Notes: generated from the letters alone by a model not told the origin. Shown: positions 26,256 through 35,611, counted from the stretch's first letter. The stretch: 64,000 nucleotides of DNA from Flavobacterium ardleyense (GCF_033547075.1 NZ_CP137891.1:868001-932000); one strand, 5' to 3'. Numbers and translations: made by a program.

Positions 26256-26364
26256 TCGCAAAATGGAGGAGTGGTTACTTCTGTTTTGAAATAAATTTTC
26301 ATAATTTATAGTTTTTGGTTGGTTAATAGCATAAAAACTCAGTCAGTATTGGCTGAGTTTTTTT
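26256..26364 (+). ncRNA. Candidate small RNA (about 105 nt) with its own promoter and terminator
   Basis: Transcription should start near 26256-26260 and stop at the terminator ending about 26362, giving an RNA of roughly 105 nt with no open frame of note. An internal hairpin is visible: ATAAATT-TTCAT-AATTTAT at about 26291-26309. The DUF3108 gene starts 60 bases after the terminator, so it could also be a leader or attenuator. Size and layout resemble the 6S-like RNA described in Flavobacteria (6S-Flavo), but I cannot confirm the family by eye. Confidence 0.55.
26334..26362 (+). terminator. Terminator of the candidate small RNA
   Basis: AAACTCAG and CTGAGTTT form the stem, followed by TTTTTGTTTT. 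Confidence 0.85.
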
Positions 26365-26422
26365 GTTTTATTAAATTTGGAACAAGATTTGCGTATCTTG
26401 TTTTCAAATTAAGAATCAACTT

Positions 26423-27196
26423 ATGAAAAAATATATATTTTTACTTCTATTTGTCGTAATGACAAGTTTTAATGCTCGCAATCAAAGTAGTTTTGGTGCA
26501 GGCGAATTTGTAAAACTACGAATCCATTATGGCGTTCTCAACGCCGGTTACGCAACGCTCGAAGTTAAAGATGCTGTTGTCAATAATAAAAAGGTTTTTC
26601 ATGCCGTTGGTAAAGGATATACAACGGGAATGTCTCGCTTCTTCTTTAAGGTGGATGATACTTACGAAAGTTATTTTGACAAAGAAACAGGATTGCCTTA
26701 CAGATTTATACGAAAAATTGACGAAGGTGGATATACCAAAAACATGGAGGGATTCTTTGACCAATCTGCAGACAAAGTTTTAGTGAAGGACTATAAATCA
26801 GGTTCAAGTAAATCTTTTAATGTTGTAAATAATACACAAGATGTAATGTCGATGTTTTATTACTTAAGAAATCATCCAAATATTGATAATCTTAAAGTTG
26901 GAGAATCTGTTGCAGTAAATATGTTTTTTGATGAGGAAGTCTCACAATTTAAACTCAAATTTGTAGGCAAAGAAAATGTAGATACCAAATATGGTCGAAT
27001 TCCTTCGATGATTTTCAAACCGCTTGTTCAATCAGGACGTGTTTTTAAAGAGCAGGAATCCGTTACAGTTTGGATATCAGCCGATCAGAATAAAATTCCA
27101 GTTCGTATAAAAGCTGATCTAAAGGTAGGATCGCTCAAAGCTGACTTGGATGGACTTCGTGGACTAAAATATCCACTGGGTGTAATTAAAAAATAA
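26423..27196 (+). CDS. DUF3108 domain protein, exported
   Basis: A 257-residue exported protein whose biochemical role is not known. Residues 1-20 (MKKYIFLLLFVVMTSFNARN) form a signal peptide. The rest is a beta-rich DUF3108 domain: GEFVKLRIHYGVLNAGYATL near the start, then FHAVGKGYTTGMSRFFFKVD, DTYESYFDKETGLPYRF and the closing VTVWISADQNKIPVRI. Such proteins are periplasmic or attached to the outer membrane. kynA begins 13 bases after the stop codon, and the M23 lipoprotein and pgi follow closely, so it probably heads a four-gene transcript. Confidence 0.88.
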   Translation: MKKYIFLLLFVVMTSFNARNQSSFGAGEFVKLRIHYGVLNAGYATLEVKDAVVNNKKVFHAVGKGYTTGMSRFFFKVDDTYESYFDKETGLPYRFIRKIDEGGYTKNMEGFFDQSADKVLVKDYKSGSSKSFNVVNNTQDVMSMFYYLRNHPNIDNLKVGESVAVNMFFDEEVSQFKLKFVGKENVDTKYGRIPSMIFKPLVQSGRVFKEQESVTVWISADQNKIPVRIKADLKVGSLKADLDGLRGLKYPLGVIKK

Positions 27197-27209
27197 ATTA
27201 AAAGTATTT

Positions 27210-28142
27210 ATGAGTTATTCAGACAACACAGAGAATTTAATTGATAGACTTGACGAGAAATTTAAAAAAATTAATCAAAAAACAGATACGCATTTAGAAG
27301 GACTTATTTGGGCCAAGCCTATCACGTATTGGGATTATATTAATACTGATGCATTGCTTAATTTGCAAATCCAACGCACAACTCTTCCTGACGAAATGGT
27401 CTTTATCATGTACCATCAAGTAAATGAATTGTTATTCAAAATGATTCTCTGGGAAATAGATCAAATCTCGGAAAGTCAAACGATCACTACCAAATTCTTT
27501 ACAGAGAGGTTAATGCGAATCTCTCGTTACTTTGATATGCTTACGACTTCCTTTGATATTATGGGTGATGGAATGGAAGTAGAACAATATATGAAATTTA
27601 GAAATACTCTTACTCCAGCGAGTGGTTTTCAAAGTGCGCAATACCGAGTAATTGAATTTGCATCTACCGATTTAATCAATCTTATCGACTACAGATTTAG
27701 AGCTACCATAGATAGAAACACTCCCTATTCACACGCTTTAGATCACCTATACTGGCAAGCAGCAGGGAAAGATCATGCTACTGGACACAAATCATATTTG
27801 CTAAATGCTTTTGAAGGAAAGTATAAAGAGTCGTTTTTGAGAGACATGGAAAAATATAATACAACAAATATCTGGCAGAAATTTAAACAATTGCCAGAAG
27901 AGGAAAGAAAAAATCCAGAACTGATCCAAGCGATGCGTCATTATGACCATACGGTAAATATCACGTGGGTTATGGGGCATTTGAATGCTGCACGCAAATA
28001 TATCGATAGTGGGCAAGGTACAGGAGAGGCTACTGGCGGAAGTGATTGGAAAAAATACATGCATCCAAAATATCAAAGACGTATATTCTTCCCAGAATTA
28101 TGGAGCGAACAAGAGCTTAAAGAATGGGGCGAAGAGAAATAG
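27210..28142 (+). CDS. kynA: Tryptophan 2,3-dioxygenase
   Basis: A heme enzyme that opens the indole ring of L-tryptophan to N-formylkynurenine, the first step of the kynurenine pathway. The 310 residues contain the conserved active-site segments YHQVNELLFKMILWE, FRNTLTPASGFQSAQYR, the heme-ligand region VMGHLNAARKYI and the loop GTGEATGGSDWKKYMHPKYQ. Ser/Thr-rich substrate-binding residues in the GTGEATGG loop are intact. No other kyn gene is present nearby. It follows the DUF3108 gene by 13 bases and precedes an M23 lipoprotein gene by 22. Confidence 0.96.
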   Translation: MSYSDNTENLIDRLDEKFKKINQKTDTHLEGLIWAKPITYWDYINTDALLNLQIQRTTLPDEMVFIMYHQVNELLFKMILWEIDQISESQTITTKFFTERLMRISRYFDMLTTSFDIMGDGMEVEQYMKFRNTLTPASGFQSAQYRVIEFASTDLINLIDYRFRATIDRNTPYSHALDHLYWQAAGKDHATGHKSYLLNAFEGKYKESFLRDMEKYNTTNIWQKFKQLPEEERKNPELIQAMRHYDHTVNITWVMGHLNAARKYIDSGQGTGEATGGSDWKKYMHPKYQRRIFFPELWSEQELKEWGEEK

Positions 28143-28164
28143 AGTAATTGAAAACACAGACGAT

Positions 28165-29391
28165 TTGAAAAGGATATCCCTACTGTTTCTGTTACTCACT
28201 CTGATTGGCTGCGGCGAGAAAAAATCAAATGAGAAAACAGAACCAACTCTTACAAAAATAGTAATACCCGAAAGACTTGCATTCGGTTTTAATCTAAATG
28301 ATTTTAATGTTGTTGATGACACAATTCGCAAAGGCGATACTTTTGGTGCGATCTTAGGAAAGCAGAATTTAGGAGATTTCCTTCCATTTGAAGTTGTTGA
28401 GAAAGTGCGTGATTCTTTTGATGTGCGACTGATGCGCGTTGGTAAACCATACACAATCTTGCAGTCAAAAGATGCTAAGAAGCAGATGGAAGTATTTATC
28501 TATCAGCCGGATCGACTCAACTACTACGTTTTGGACTTACGCGACTCAATTACAGTCAAGAAAATTACCAGACCTGTTACCATAAAGAGAAGAACCATTG
28601 CTGGAAAGCTTGATGGTTCCTTGTCAGAAGCACTAGCAGATGCAAGAGTAGAAGCAAGTTTAGCGGCACGAATTTCCAAAATTTACCAGTGGTCAATTGA
28701 TTTTTTTAAACTACAAAAAGGAGATAAGTTTGCTATTACATTTACCGAAAGATTTATCAATGACAGTATTTACGACGGCGTAGATAGTCTCGAAGCATCA
28801 TTTTTTGAATATAAAGGTCAGAAAATCTATGCTTTTCCGTATTCTCAAGATCCCGGTACAGATAAAATTGACTATTATGATGCTGAAGGGAAACCGTTGA
28901 AAAACTTCTTCTTAAAAGCGCCGTTAAAATTTAGTAGAATTTCATCACGATTTTCGCCTCGACGTTTTCATCCGGTACAATCCGTGTGGAAGGCGCATAA
29001 AGGAACAGATTATGCGGCGCCTACAGGAACGCCAATTATGTCTACTGCGGCAGGTGTAGTGGAACTAGCAGGATATACCGCTGGAAATGGAAACTTCGTA
29101 AAAGTGAAGCACAACGGTACGTACTCAACTCAATATTTACATATGTCCAAAATTCTTGTTCGAAAAGGACAACGTGTTACCCAAGGTCAGATTATCGGCA
29201 AGGTGGGAAGTACAGGCTTAGCCACCGGACCACATGTATGTTACAGATTTTGGAAAAATGGCGTGCAAGTTGATGCCCTCAAAATGCGATTGCCTAGTGC
29301 TATGCCGATGGAGAGTAAATATAAAGAGAGATACCTAGCACAAATTAAACCGCTCAAGCAAGAGCTTGATAGTGTTGCAAATCTTCACTAG
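28165..29391 (+). CDS. M23 family peptidase lipoprotein with an altered HxH motif
   Basis: A 408-residue envelope lipoprotein. I place the start at TTG 28165: it gives LKRISLLFLLLTLIGCGEKK (first residue read as Met), a lipoprotein signal with lipobox LIGC and lipidated Cys16. An ATG at 27985 lies inside kynA in another frame and would add 60 implausible residues. The C-terminal LytM domain has the first metal motif HKGTDYAAPTGTP (HxxxD) and QYLHMSK. The second motif, normally GPHLHY or similar, reads GPHVCYRFWKNG, so the third zinc ligand His is Cys. The protein may still bind zinc through Cys, or be a non-catalytic activator as in divisome LytM factors. Confidence 0.85.
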   Translation: MKRISLLFLLLTLIGCGEKKSNEKTEPTLTKIVIPERLAFGFNLNDFNVVDDTIRKGDTFGAILGKQNLGDFLPFEVVEKVRDSFDVRLMRVGKPYTILQSKDAKKQMEVFIYQPDRLNYYVLDLRDSITVKKITRPVTIKRRTIAGKLDGSLSEALADARVEASLAARISKIYQWSIDFFKLQKGDKFAITFTERFINDSIYDGVDSLEASFFEYKGQKIYAFPYSQDPGTDKIDYYDAEGKPLKNFFLKAPLKFSRISSRFSPRRFHPVQSVWKAHKGTDYAAPTGTPIMSTAAGVVELAGYTAGNGNFVKVKHNGTYSTQYLHMSKILVRKGQRVTQGQIIGKVGSTGLATGPHVCYRFWKNGVQVDALKMRLPSAMPMESKYKERYLAQIKPLKQELDSVANLH

Positions 29392-29414
29392 AATAATTTC
29401 ATTAGAATTATAGT

Positions 29415-31040
29415 ATGGCATTATTAGCTCAAAACCCAACCGAAACTGCTTCTTGGAAAGCCTTACAAAATCACTTTGAAGAGATTAAATTGCAAAAAAT
29501 GCAAAATCTCTTTGCCGACGACGAGCATCGTGCCGAGAAGTTTCAGATTGAGTGGCAAGATTTTTTTGTCGACTTTTCTAAAAACAGAATTACTGGTAAA
29601 ACGGTTAAGCTTCTCGTTGATTTCGCAAATGAGATGAATCTTGCAGGTGGAATTAAGAAATATTTTGATGGTGACCTAATCAATCAGACCGAAAACAGGT
29701 CAGTATTGCATACAGCGTTGCGAGCACCGCGAGGAAAGAGTGTACTTTTTGAAGGGTTGGACATAGTCCCTGGTATACAAGAAGTAAAATATAGAATAAA
29801 ACAATTTGCTTCGGATTTAATTTCTGGAAATATAAAAGGGTACTCTGGTTTAGAATTTACCGATATAGTTAATATTGGAATTGGTGGGTCAGATTTAGGG
29901 CCGCAGATGGCTGTTGATGCTTTGCATTTTTATAAAAATCATTTGCAGATGCACTTTGTTTCTAATATTGATGGAGACCATATCCACGAATTGCTATCCA
30001 AACTAAATCCCGCAACTACTTTATTTATTGTAGTTTCTAAAACCTTTGGCACACAAGAAACTTTGACAAATGCGACCACTGCAAAAGATTGGTTTCTAGA
30101 AAGCACTTCAGTAGAAGCACTACCAAAACATTTTGTGGCAGTATCTACCAATGAAGAGGCCGCAATGCAATTTGGCGTTAGTCAAACAAATATTTTTCCA
30201 ATGGACAATTGGGTAGGGGGACGATTCTCACTTTGGAGCGCCGTTGGTCTTTCGATTGCAATTGCAGTTGGTCCAGATAATTTTGAAGAATTTCTAGAAG
30301 GTGCTTGTGAAATGGACATACATTTTGCGACCACAGATTTTAATCAAAACATACCAGTGATTCTAAGTTTATTGAGCATTTGGTACAATAACTTTTATGG
30401 CGCAGAGACCGAATCAATAATTCCATATTCTCAATATTTAGATAAATTCATTCCCTATTTGCAACAAGGCATTATGGAAAGTAATGGAAAAAGTATTGAT
30501 CGCAACGGGAAATCAGTAGAGTATCAAACAGGAACAATTATCTGGGGTGGAACAGGAAGCAATGCGCAACATGCTTTCTTTCAGCTGATACATCAGGGTA
30601 CAAAATTAATTCCCGTCGATTTCATTGGCTATAGTCAACCTCTTCATGGCAATGTTGAACACCATAATATATTGATGGCAAATTTCTTTGCGCAGTCTGA
30701 AGCGTTGTTAAATGGTAGAAATCTTGATGATTTAAAATCGAGCTCAGAAAATTGGTTTGCAACACCTTATAAGTATTTTGAAGGGAATAAACCTACAAAC
30801 ACAATTTTAATTAAAAAATTAACACCGAAATCTTTGGGTGCTCTAATTGCTATTTATGAACATAAAATATTTGTTCAAGGATATTTATGGAATATTTTCA
30901 GCTTTGATCAGTGGGGAGTTGAGTTGGGTAAAGAGTTGGCAGGCAACATATTATCAGATCTTGAAACTCGAGATTTTGATAATCATGATAGTTCCACTTC
31001 TTCCTTACTAAAAAAGTTTAATAGTGACCGTATGTCGTGA
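29415..31040 (+). CDS. pgi: Glucose-6-phosphate isomerase
   Basis: A cytoplasmic glycolytic enzyme interconverting glucose-6-phosphate and fructose-6-phosphate. The 541 residues contain the PGI signatures: DNWVGGRFSLWSAVGLS near residue 263 and the C-terminal stretch IFSFDQWGVELGKELA. The substrate loop VNIGIGGSDLGPQMAVDAL is also present, as are the phosphate-binding residues in VVSKTFGTQETLTN. The gene starts 23 bases after the M23 lipoprotein gene and ends the cluster. About 120 bases of AT-rich DNA separate it from the TonB-dependent receptor. Confidence 0.97.
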   Translation: MALLAQNPTETASWKALQNHFEEIKLQKMQNLFADDEHRAEKFQIEWQDFFVDFSKNRITGKTVKLLVDFANEMNLAGGIKKYFDGDLINQTENRSVLHTALRAPRGKSVLFEGLDIVPGIQEVKYRIKQFASDLISGNIKGYSGLEFTDIVNIGIGGSDLGPQMAVDALHFYKNHLQMHFVSNIDGDHIHELLSKLNPATTLFIVVSKTFGTQETLTNATTAKDWFLESTSVEALPKHFVAVSTNEEAAMQFGVSQTNIFPMDNWVGGRFSLWSAVGLSIAIAVGPDNFEEFLEGACEMDIHFATTDFNQNIPVILSLLSIWYNNFYGAETESIIPYSQYLDKFIPYLQQGIMESNGKSIDRNGKSVEYQTGTIIWGGTGSNAQHAFFQLIHQGTKLIPVDFIGYSQPLHGNVEHHNILMANFFAQSEALLNGRNLDDLKSSSENWFATPYKYFEGNKPTNTILIKKLTPKSLGALIAIYEHKIFVQGYLWNIFSFDQWGVELGKELAGNILSDLETRDFDNHDSSTSSLLKKFNSDRMS

Positions 31041-31159
31041 TTAATAACAACTTAGTCGAAAAAAGTAATTTTTATACTTTTTATTAATGTTATCATAATG
31101 CGAGATAGAATAAAAAGTTGGACTTTTGCAAAATATTTCAAAAAACAAAACTTATTATT

Positions 31160-33859
31160 ATGAAAAATTGGATCTTTTCGGGCTTGCTTCTGATGATGGT
31201 TTCGGTGATGTTTTCACAACAAACGGTCACAGGAATTGTTATAGACAATGACACAAGAATGGGATTGCCAGGGGTTAATGTTGTAGTTCTAAATTCGACA
31301 GAAAATGCAACAACTGATGATAATGGAAAATTTCAGATTACTACAGTTCAGACTGCAGGAAGTGTTGAAATTTCGTATATCGGATTTGAAACTAAAGTTC
31401 TTACTTTTAAAGTAGCAAATGGAGGAACAGCTAATTTAGGTCAAATTGTAATAGGGACTGACTCTGCTCAATTAGACGAAATTATTGTGGTTGGAAAAGG
31501 AGTAATTGACTTGGCAGACTCTAGAAGAACGCCAATCGCAGTTTCGACAATTAGAGCTGCAGAAATCAAACAAAAAACTGGAAGTGCTGACGTTACTCAG
31601 GCAATGGTAAATACACCATCTGTTTACGTAGCTGGACAATCTGGAGGTTTTGGAGATTCTAGAATCACAGTACGTGGTTTTGGTCAAGATAATACCGCTT
31701 TCTTACTGAATGGTCAGCCGATCAATGGTATGGAAGATGGATTAGTTTATTGGTCTAACTGGTCTGGAATGTCAGATATCGCAAATGGTATTCAAATTCA
31801 AAGAGGTTTAGGGTCTTCTAAACTTGCAATTTCTTCTGTAGGTGGAACTGTAAACTTTGTTACAAAAACTACCGACAAAAGAGAAGGTGGATTCGTTTCT
31901 GCTGGAGTTGCAAATGATAATTACTTGAAAACTACTGCTGCTTATAGCACAGGAGAAGGTAAAAATGGATTTGGTGCAAGCGTTTTGCTTACAAGATGGC
32001 AAGGTGATGGTTACAATGATGGAACTTTTGGAGAAGGATATAACTATTTTATCTCTTTGGGTTATAAATTAAATGAATCGCATAACTTCAACTTCCTGAT
32101 TACTGGAGCGCCACAAGAGCATGATCAAAACTTTTCAAAAACTATTTCTAGTTATCTAGAACATGGTAGAAGATTTAACAACAACTGGGGAACTCTTAAC
32201 GGACAATACCTTTCTGAGCGTACAAACTTTTACCACAAACCAGTTGCCAATTTAAACTGGGATTGGAATATTAACGATAATACATCTCTGTCTACAGTAC
32301 TATACGGTTCTTGGGGACGCGGTGGAGGAACTGGTAGCTACGGAAAAAGTGCAGCTAAAAAATATACGGCTGACGATCAGATAAATTTTGATGCTATTTA
32401 TGCAAACAACGAAGCATTGCCAAATGGTGATGGAACTTTCGGAAACAATGCTTACGCAATCAGATCTTCTATGAATAATCACGATTGGTATGGTCTTGTT
32501 ACAAATCTTGAAAAACAACTTTCAGAAAATCTTACTTTGAATTTTGGAGCTGATTTAAGAACTTATAAAGGATCTCATTACCGTCAAATCAATAACTTTT
32601 TAGGTCTTAATAGTTGGACTGAAAGTAGAAGATTATTCAATGCTAATAGTGAAGTTATACCTGTAGATGTTTTTAACACTGTAACGGAATCTCAACCAAT
32701 TAATCACTTTAAAGGTTTATTCAATAGTATTGATAAAGATCAAAGAATTGATTATGACTACAGCGAAACTATTTCTTACGGAGGTGTTTTTGGACAAGTA
32801 GAATATGCTACAGAAAAATTCTCTGTTTTTGCTCAAGGAGCAGCATCTACTCAATCTCACCAACGTTTTGACTACTACGATTATATTGCAGAAGCAGAAG
32901 CAGCTGAAAAAGTAAATAATTTTGGTTTCAACGCAAAAGCAGGTGGTAGCTACAATATCGCTGATCATTCTCAACTTTATGTAAATGCTGGATACTATTC
33001 TCGTCAGCCTTACCACGATAATATATATTTGAACTATACAAATCAAGTAAATCCGTTAACAGAAAATGAAAAAATTCTTGGTTTTGAAGCTGGTTACAAA
33101 TTCAAATCAAAATTCTTTACTGCTAATGTAAACGCGTACAGAACTTCTTGGAAAGATAGAGTTGTTTCTTCAAGTGCGACACTTACAAAAGATGAGGTTT
33201 TTGGAGACATCACAATTGCTGCTGGAGAACAAGTATACACTACTAACGAAGGTGTTGAGCAATTACACTCAGGTGTTGAGCTAGATTTCGTTGCTAAGCC
33301 GTTTTCTTTTGTTGAAGTTAGAGCATTTGGATCTGTTGGAAATTGGGAATATGTTGGTGACGCCGTTAAAACAAAAAGAGATGAGGACAGAAGAGTTCTT
33401 GAATCTAAGGCTACTGATGTAGATGGTGGAAAAGTTGGTGATGCTGCACAAATTACTGCGGGAGTTGGAGCTAAATTTAAAATTGTTGAAAGACTTTCTC
33501 TTGATGCAGATTACAGATTCTACGACAAACTGTATTCTAATGCAGGTGCTGTAAAAGAAAACTTATTATTACCTAAATACGATCTTGTAGATGCTGGTAT
33601 CTCTTACAGAATGCTTGTTGGAAAAGATAAAGATGATTCAGTAGATTTCAGATTGAACGTAAACAACGTTTTCTATAAAGTATACCTTTCTGAGTTGAGA
33701 TCAAACATTAAAACTACAGATCGTGTTAACCCAAAAAGTGAGACTGATTTCAGTACTTACGAATCTGCAGGAAAAATTTACAATGGATTAGCGGATGGAA
33801 ATCAAGGGTACTTCGGATTGGGAAGAACTTGGAGTTTCACAATTAGCTATAACTTCTAA
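31160..33859 (+). CDS. TonB-dependent outer-membrane receptor
   Basis: An outer-membrane active transporter of 899 residues from ATG 31160. This start gives a signal peptide (MKNWIFSGLLLMMVSVMFSQ); the ATG at 31118 would only add a polar tail. Domains in order: a carboxypeptidase-D-like regulatory fold (TVTGIVIDNDTRMGLPGVNV), the plug (IAVSTIRAAEIKQKTGSADV, RITVRGFGQDNTAFLLNG) and a 22-strand barrel ending in WSFTISYNF. No SusD-type lipoprotein follows, so it is probably not a glycan system; the barrel type is closer to siderophore or iron-complex receptors, but the ligand is not readable. A terminator follows at once. Confidence 0.92.
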   Translation: MKNWIFSGLLLMMVSVMFSQQTVTGIVIDNDTRMGLPGVNVVVLNSTENATTDDNGKFQITTVQTAGSVEISYIGFETKVLTFKVANGGTANLGQIVIGTDSAQLDEIIVVGKGVIDLADSRRTPIAVSTIRAAEIKQKTGSADVTQAMVNTPSVYVAGQSGGFGDSRITVRGFGQDNTAFLLNGQPINGMEDGLVYWSNWSGMSDIANGIQIQRGLGSSKLAISSVGGTVNFVTKTTDKREGGFVSAGVANDNYLKTTAAYSTGEGKNGFGASVLLTRWQGDGYNDGTFGEGYNYFISLGYKLNESHNFNFLITGAPQEHDQNFSKTISSYLEHGRRFNNNWGTLNGQYLSERTNFYHKPVANLNWDWNINDNTSLSTVLYGSWGRGGGTGSYGKSAAKKYTADDQINFDAIYANNEALPNGDGTFGNNAYAIRSSMNNHDWYGLVTNLEKQLSENLTLNFGADLRTYKGSHYRQINNFLGLNSWTESRRLFNANSEVIPVDVFNTVTESQPINHFKGLFNSIDKDQRIDYDYSETISYGGVFGQVEYATEKFSVFAQGAASTQSHQRFDYYDYIAEAEAAEKVNNFGFNAKAGGSYNIADHSQLYVNAGYYSRQPYHDNIYLNYTNQVNPLTENEKILGFEAGYKFKSKFFTANVNAYRTSWKDRVVSSSATLTKDEVFGDITIAAGEQVYTTNEGVEQLHSGVELDFVAKPFSFVEVRAFGSVGNWEYVGDAVKTKRDEDRRVLESKATDVDGGKVGDAAQITAGVGAKFKIVERLSLDADYRFYDKLYSNAGAVKENLLLPKYDLVDAGISYRMLVGKDKDDSVDFRLNVNNVFYKVYLSELRSNIKTTDRVNPKSETDFSTYESAGKIYNGLADGNQGYFGLGRTWSFTISYNF

Positions 33860-33883
33860 GAATTCAATTTCTTGATATAAATC

Positions 33884-33914
33884 AAAGTCCCGAAGCGATT
33901 CGGGACTTTTTTTG
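33884..33914 (+). terminator. Terminator of the TonB-dependent receptor gene
   Basis: AAAGTCCCGAA and TTCGGGACTTT form a perfect stem around GCGA, followed by Ts. Confidence 0.92.
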
Positions 33915-33961
33915 TAATCTTTTTTTTAACTATATTTGGTCACCATAAAAAACACATAAAA

Positions 33962-34396
33962 ATGTACAATACTATTTTATCCCTACACTCAGGATTTGCT
34001 TACATAGCACTTCTAATAATCCTCGTTGCAGTTATCAATGCTCTAATAGGTTTTTCTTCAAAAAATCCTTTTACCGCAAAGGACAGACGAATCTCTTTAT
34101 TTGGACTAATCGCTGCTCATATTCAATTGTTAATTGGAATGATTTTATGGTTTGTATCTCCAAATGGACTTGATAAAATTAAAGCTGTAGGAATGGGCGG
34201 AATGGATTCTTTTAGCCGACTTCTTGCTGTAGAACATCCATTTATCAACATTATTGCCATTGTTCTGATCACTATCGGTTGGTCAAGACACAAAAAACTT
34301 CAAGATCAGGCACAGTTCAAATCCATCGCTATCTTTTATGGTCTTGGATTAGTTTTACTATTAAGCAGACTTCCTTGGGCTACTTGGTTTGCATAG
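33962..34396 (+). CDS. Four-span membrane protein of unknown function (cytochrome-b-like)
   Basis: A 144-residue integral membrane protein. Hydrophobic segments lie near residues 12-31 (FAYIALLIILVAVINALIGF), 45-65 (ISLFGLIAAHIQLLIGMILW), 92-108 (FINIIAIVLITIGW) and 122-140 (SIAIFYGLGLVLLLSRLPW). Histidines fall in or near three of these (LHSGFAY, AAHIQL, EHPF), which is why such proteins are sometimes named cytochrome b; heme binding is unproven. It is a conserved flavobacterial protein of unknown role. The gene stands alone, 50 bases before the RlpA pair. Confidence 0.75.
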   Translation: MYNTILSLHSGFAYIALLIILVAVINALIGFSSKNPFTAKDRRISLFGLIAAHIQLLIGMILWFVSPNGLDKIKAVGMGGMDSFSRLLAVEHPFINIIAIVLITIGWSRHKKLQDQAQFKSIAIFYGLGLVLLLSRLPWATWFA

Positions 34397-34449
34397 AGAC
34401 AATTTAAAGTTCAGTAAGTCGTTTAAGACTTAATATTCAAAATTTTGCT

Positions 34450-35097
34450 ATGCCAAAATCAGGAAAACAGTTAGTAACACTTACTATATTATTATGTTGT
34501 ATAGGTTTAAAAAGTCAAGCACAAACGAAAACCGCGCAAGCTAAATCGGTCACTGAAGGAAAGGAAATAGTTGTTCTTATTAAAGTTGCTACAACAAAGA
34601 AGGCAGTGCTTACAAGAAGCATAGGTTCTGCAAAAACAGTAGCGGAGCCTAACGTTGTAGATGCTAAGAAAGTAGTAGAGCTTCAGAAAGCAGCATTAAA
34701 AGAGGGACTTTCAAATATGTCTGCCGTAGCTGAATCCCCCCTTTTGCCAGCCGTAATTGTTGTTGATTCTGTAGCAATTTTAAAAAACTTAAAGGTTAAA
34801 CCCTATAAAGTAAATTCGCACGCTTCTTATTATCACGACAAATTAAATGGTAGAAGAACGGCAAGCGGAAAACCTTTCGATAATAAAAAATTTACTGCAG
34901 CTCATAGAACATTTCCCTTCGGAACACAATTAAAGCTTACAAATACCATCAACAATAAATCTGTTTTAGTAGTTGTAAATGATAGAGGGCCGTTTACAAA
35001 GAGTCGCGAAATTGATATTACAAAAGCTGCCTTTATGCAGATTGCTACCAATAAAAATAGTGGATCCGTAAATATTACCATAGAAGTTGTACAATAA
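34450..35097 (+). CDS. Septal ring lytic transglycosylase RlpA family protein (first of two)
   Basis: A 215-residue exported protein with a signal peptide (residues 1-25, ending SQAQ), a Lys/Val/Ala-rich linker of about 90 residues and a C-terminal double-psi beta-barrel: ASYYHDKLNGRRTASGKPFD, FTAAHRTFPFGTQLKLTN and VVVNDRGPFTKSREIDI. RlpA enzymes cut naked glycan strands during septum formation. The active-site Glu/Asp pattern and the NDRGP motif are kept, while the C-terminal SPOR domain of E. coli RlpA is missing. The second RlpA gene starts seven bases after its stop, so they form a tandem, probably by duplication. Confidence 0.9.
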   Translation: MPKSGKQLVTLTILLCCIGLKSQAQTKTAQAKSVTEGKEIVVLIKVATTKKAVLTRSIGSAKTVAEPNVVDAKKVVELQKAALKEGLSNMSAVAESPLLPAVIVVDSVAILKNLKVKPYKVNSHASYYHDKLNGRRTASGKPFDNKKFTAAHRTFPFGTQLKLTNTINNKSVLVVVNDRGPFTKSREIDITKAAFMQIATNKNSGSVNITIEVVQ

Positions 35098-35104
35098 AAC
35101 CAAG

Positions 35105-35491
35105 ATGATAAAAAAGATTTTCGCTCTAGTACTTATTGCTCTCATGTCACTGCTCGTTGCCTCATGTGGTGCCAAGAAATCTTCTGGCGCTGGAAAGATT
35201 TATAAAAGCAGTGCAAAAGTTTCCTACTATCATAATAAATTCAATGGACGTAAGACTGCAAGTGGTGAGAAGTTTAGCAATAGCAAACTCACTGCAGCGC
35301 ATAGAAAATTAGATTTTGGGACGAAGGTTCGTCTGACCAATAAGATTAATGGAAAGTCGGTTATCGTGGTTATTAATGATCGGGGTCCTTGGATACGTGG
35401 CCGAGAGCTAGATATTTCTAAAAAAGCATTTATGGAAATAACGGATAATAAAGACAAAGGTATTTTGGTTGTAATGATCGAAATTTTATAG
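35105..35491 (+). CDS. RlpA family lipoprotein (second of two)
   Basis: A 128-residue lipoprotein. I choose ATG 35105, giving MIKKIFALVLIALMSLLVAS then CGAKK with lipobox VASC; an ATG at 35087 lies inside the previous gene. Almost the whole mature protein is the double-psi beta-barrel: VSYYHNKFNGRKTASGEKFS, LTAAHRKLDFGTKVRLTN and VVINDRGPWIRGRELDIS. It resembles its neighbour closely in this domain but lacks the long linker and is lipid-anchored. The pair may act at different distances from the outer membrane. A strong terminator follows within 30 bases. Confidence 0.9.
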   Translation: MIKKIFALVLIALMSLLVASCGAKKSSGAGKIYKSSAKVSYYHNKFNGRKTASGEKFSNSKLTAAHRKLDFGTKVRLTNKINGKSVIVVINDRGPWIRGRELDISKKAFMEITDNKDKGILVVMIEIL

Positions 35492-35521
35492 AAAAGCGAC
35501 CCTTAGTGGTCGCTTTTCTGA
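35492..35521 (+). terminator. Terminator after the RlpA pair
   Basis: AAAAGCGACC and GGTCGCTTTT form a perfect stem around CTTAGT, immediately after the stop codon. Confidence 0.92.
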
Positions 35522-35611
35522 TTTTGAAGAATAGTATCTTATTAAAATCGATAAAATTTACAATTACCTGAAATTTCAATAGAAGAAAAGATTTTGTTTT
35601 ACCCTGAATCA

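Noticed and set aside
26263..26340. A tRNA gene beginning GGAGGAGTGG
   Set aside because: No acceptor-stem partner, anticodon arm or T-loop could be found; the interval fits a small RNA with terminator better.
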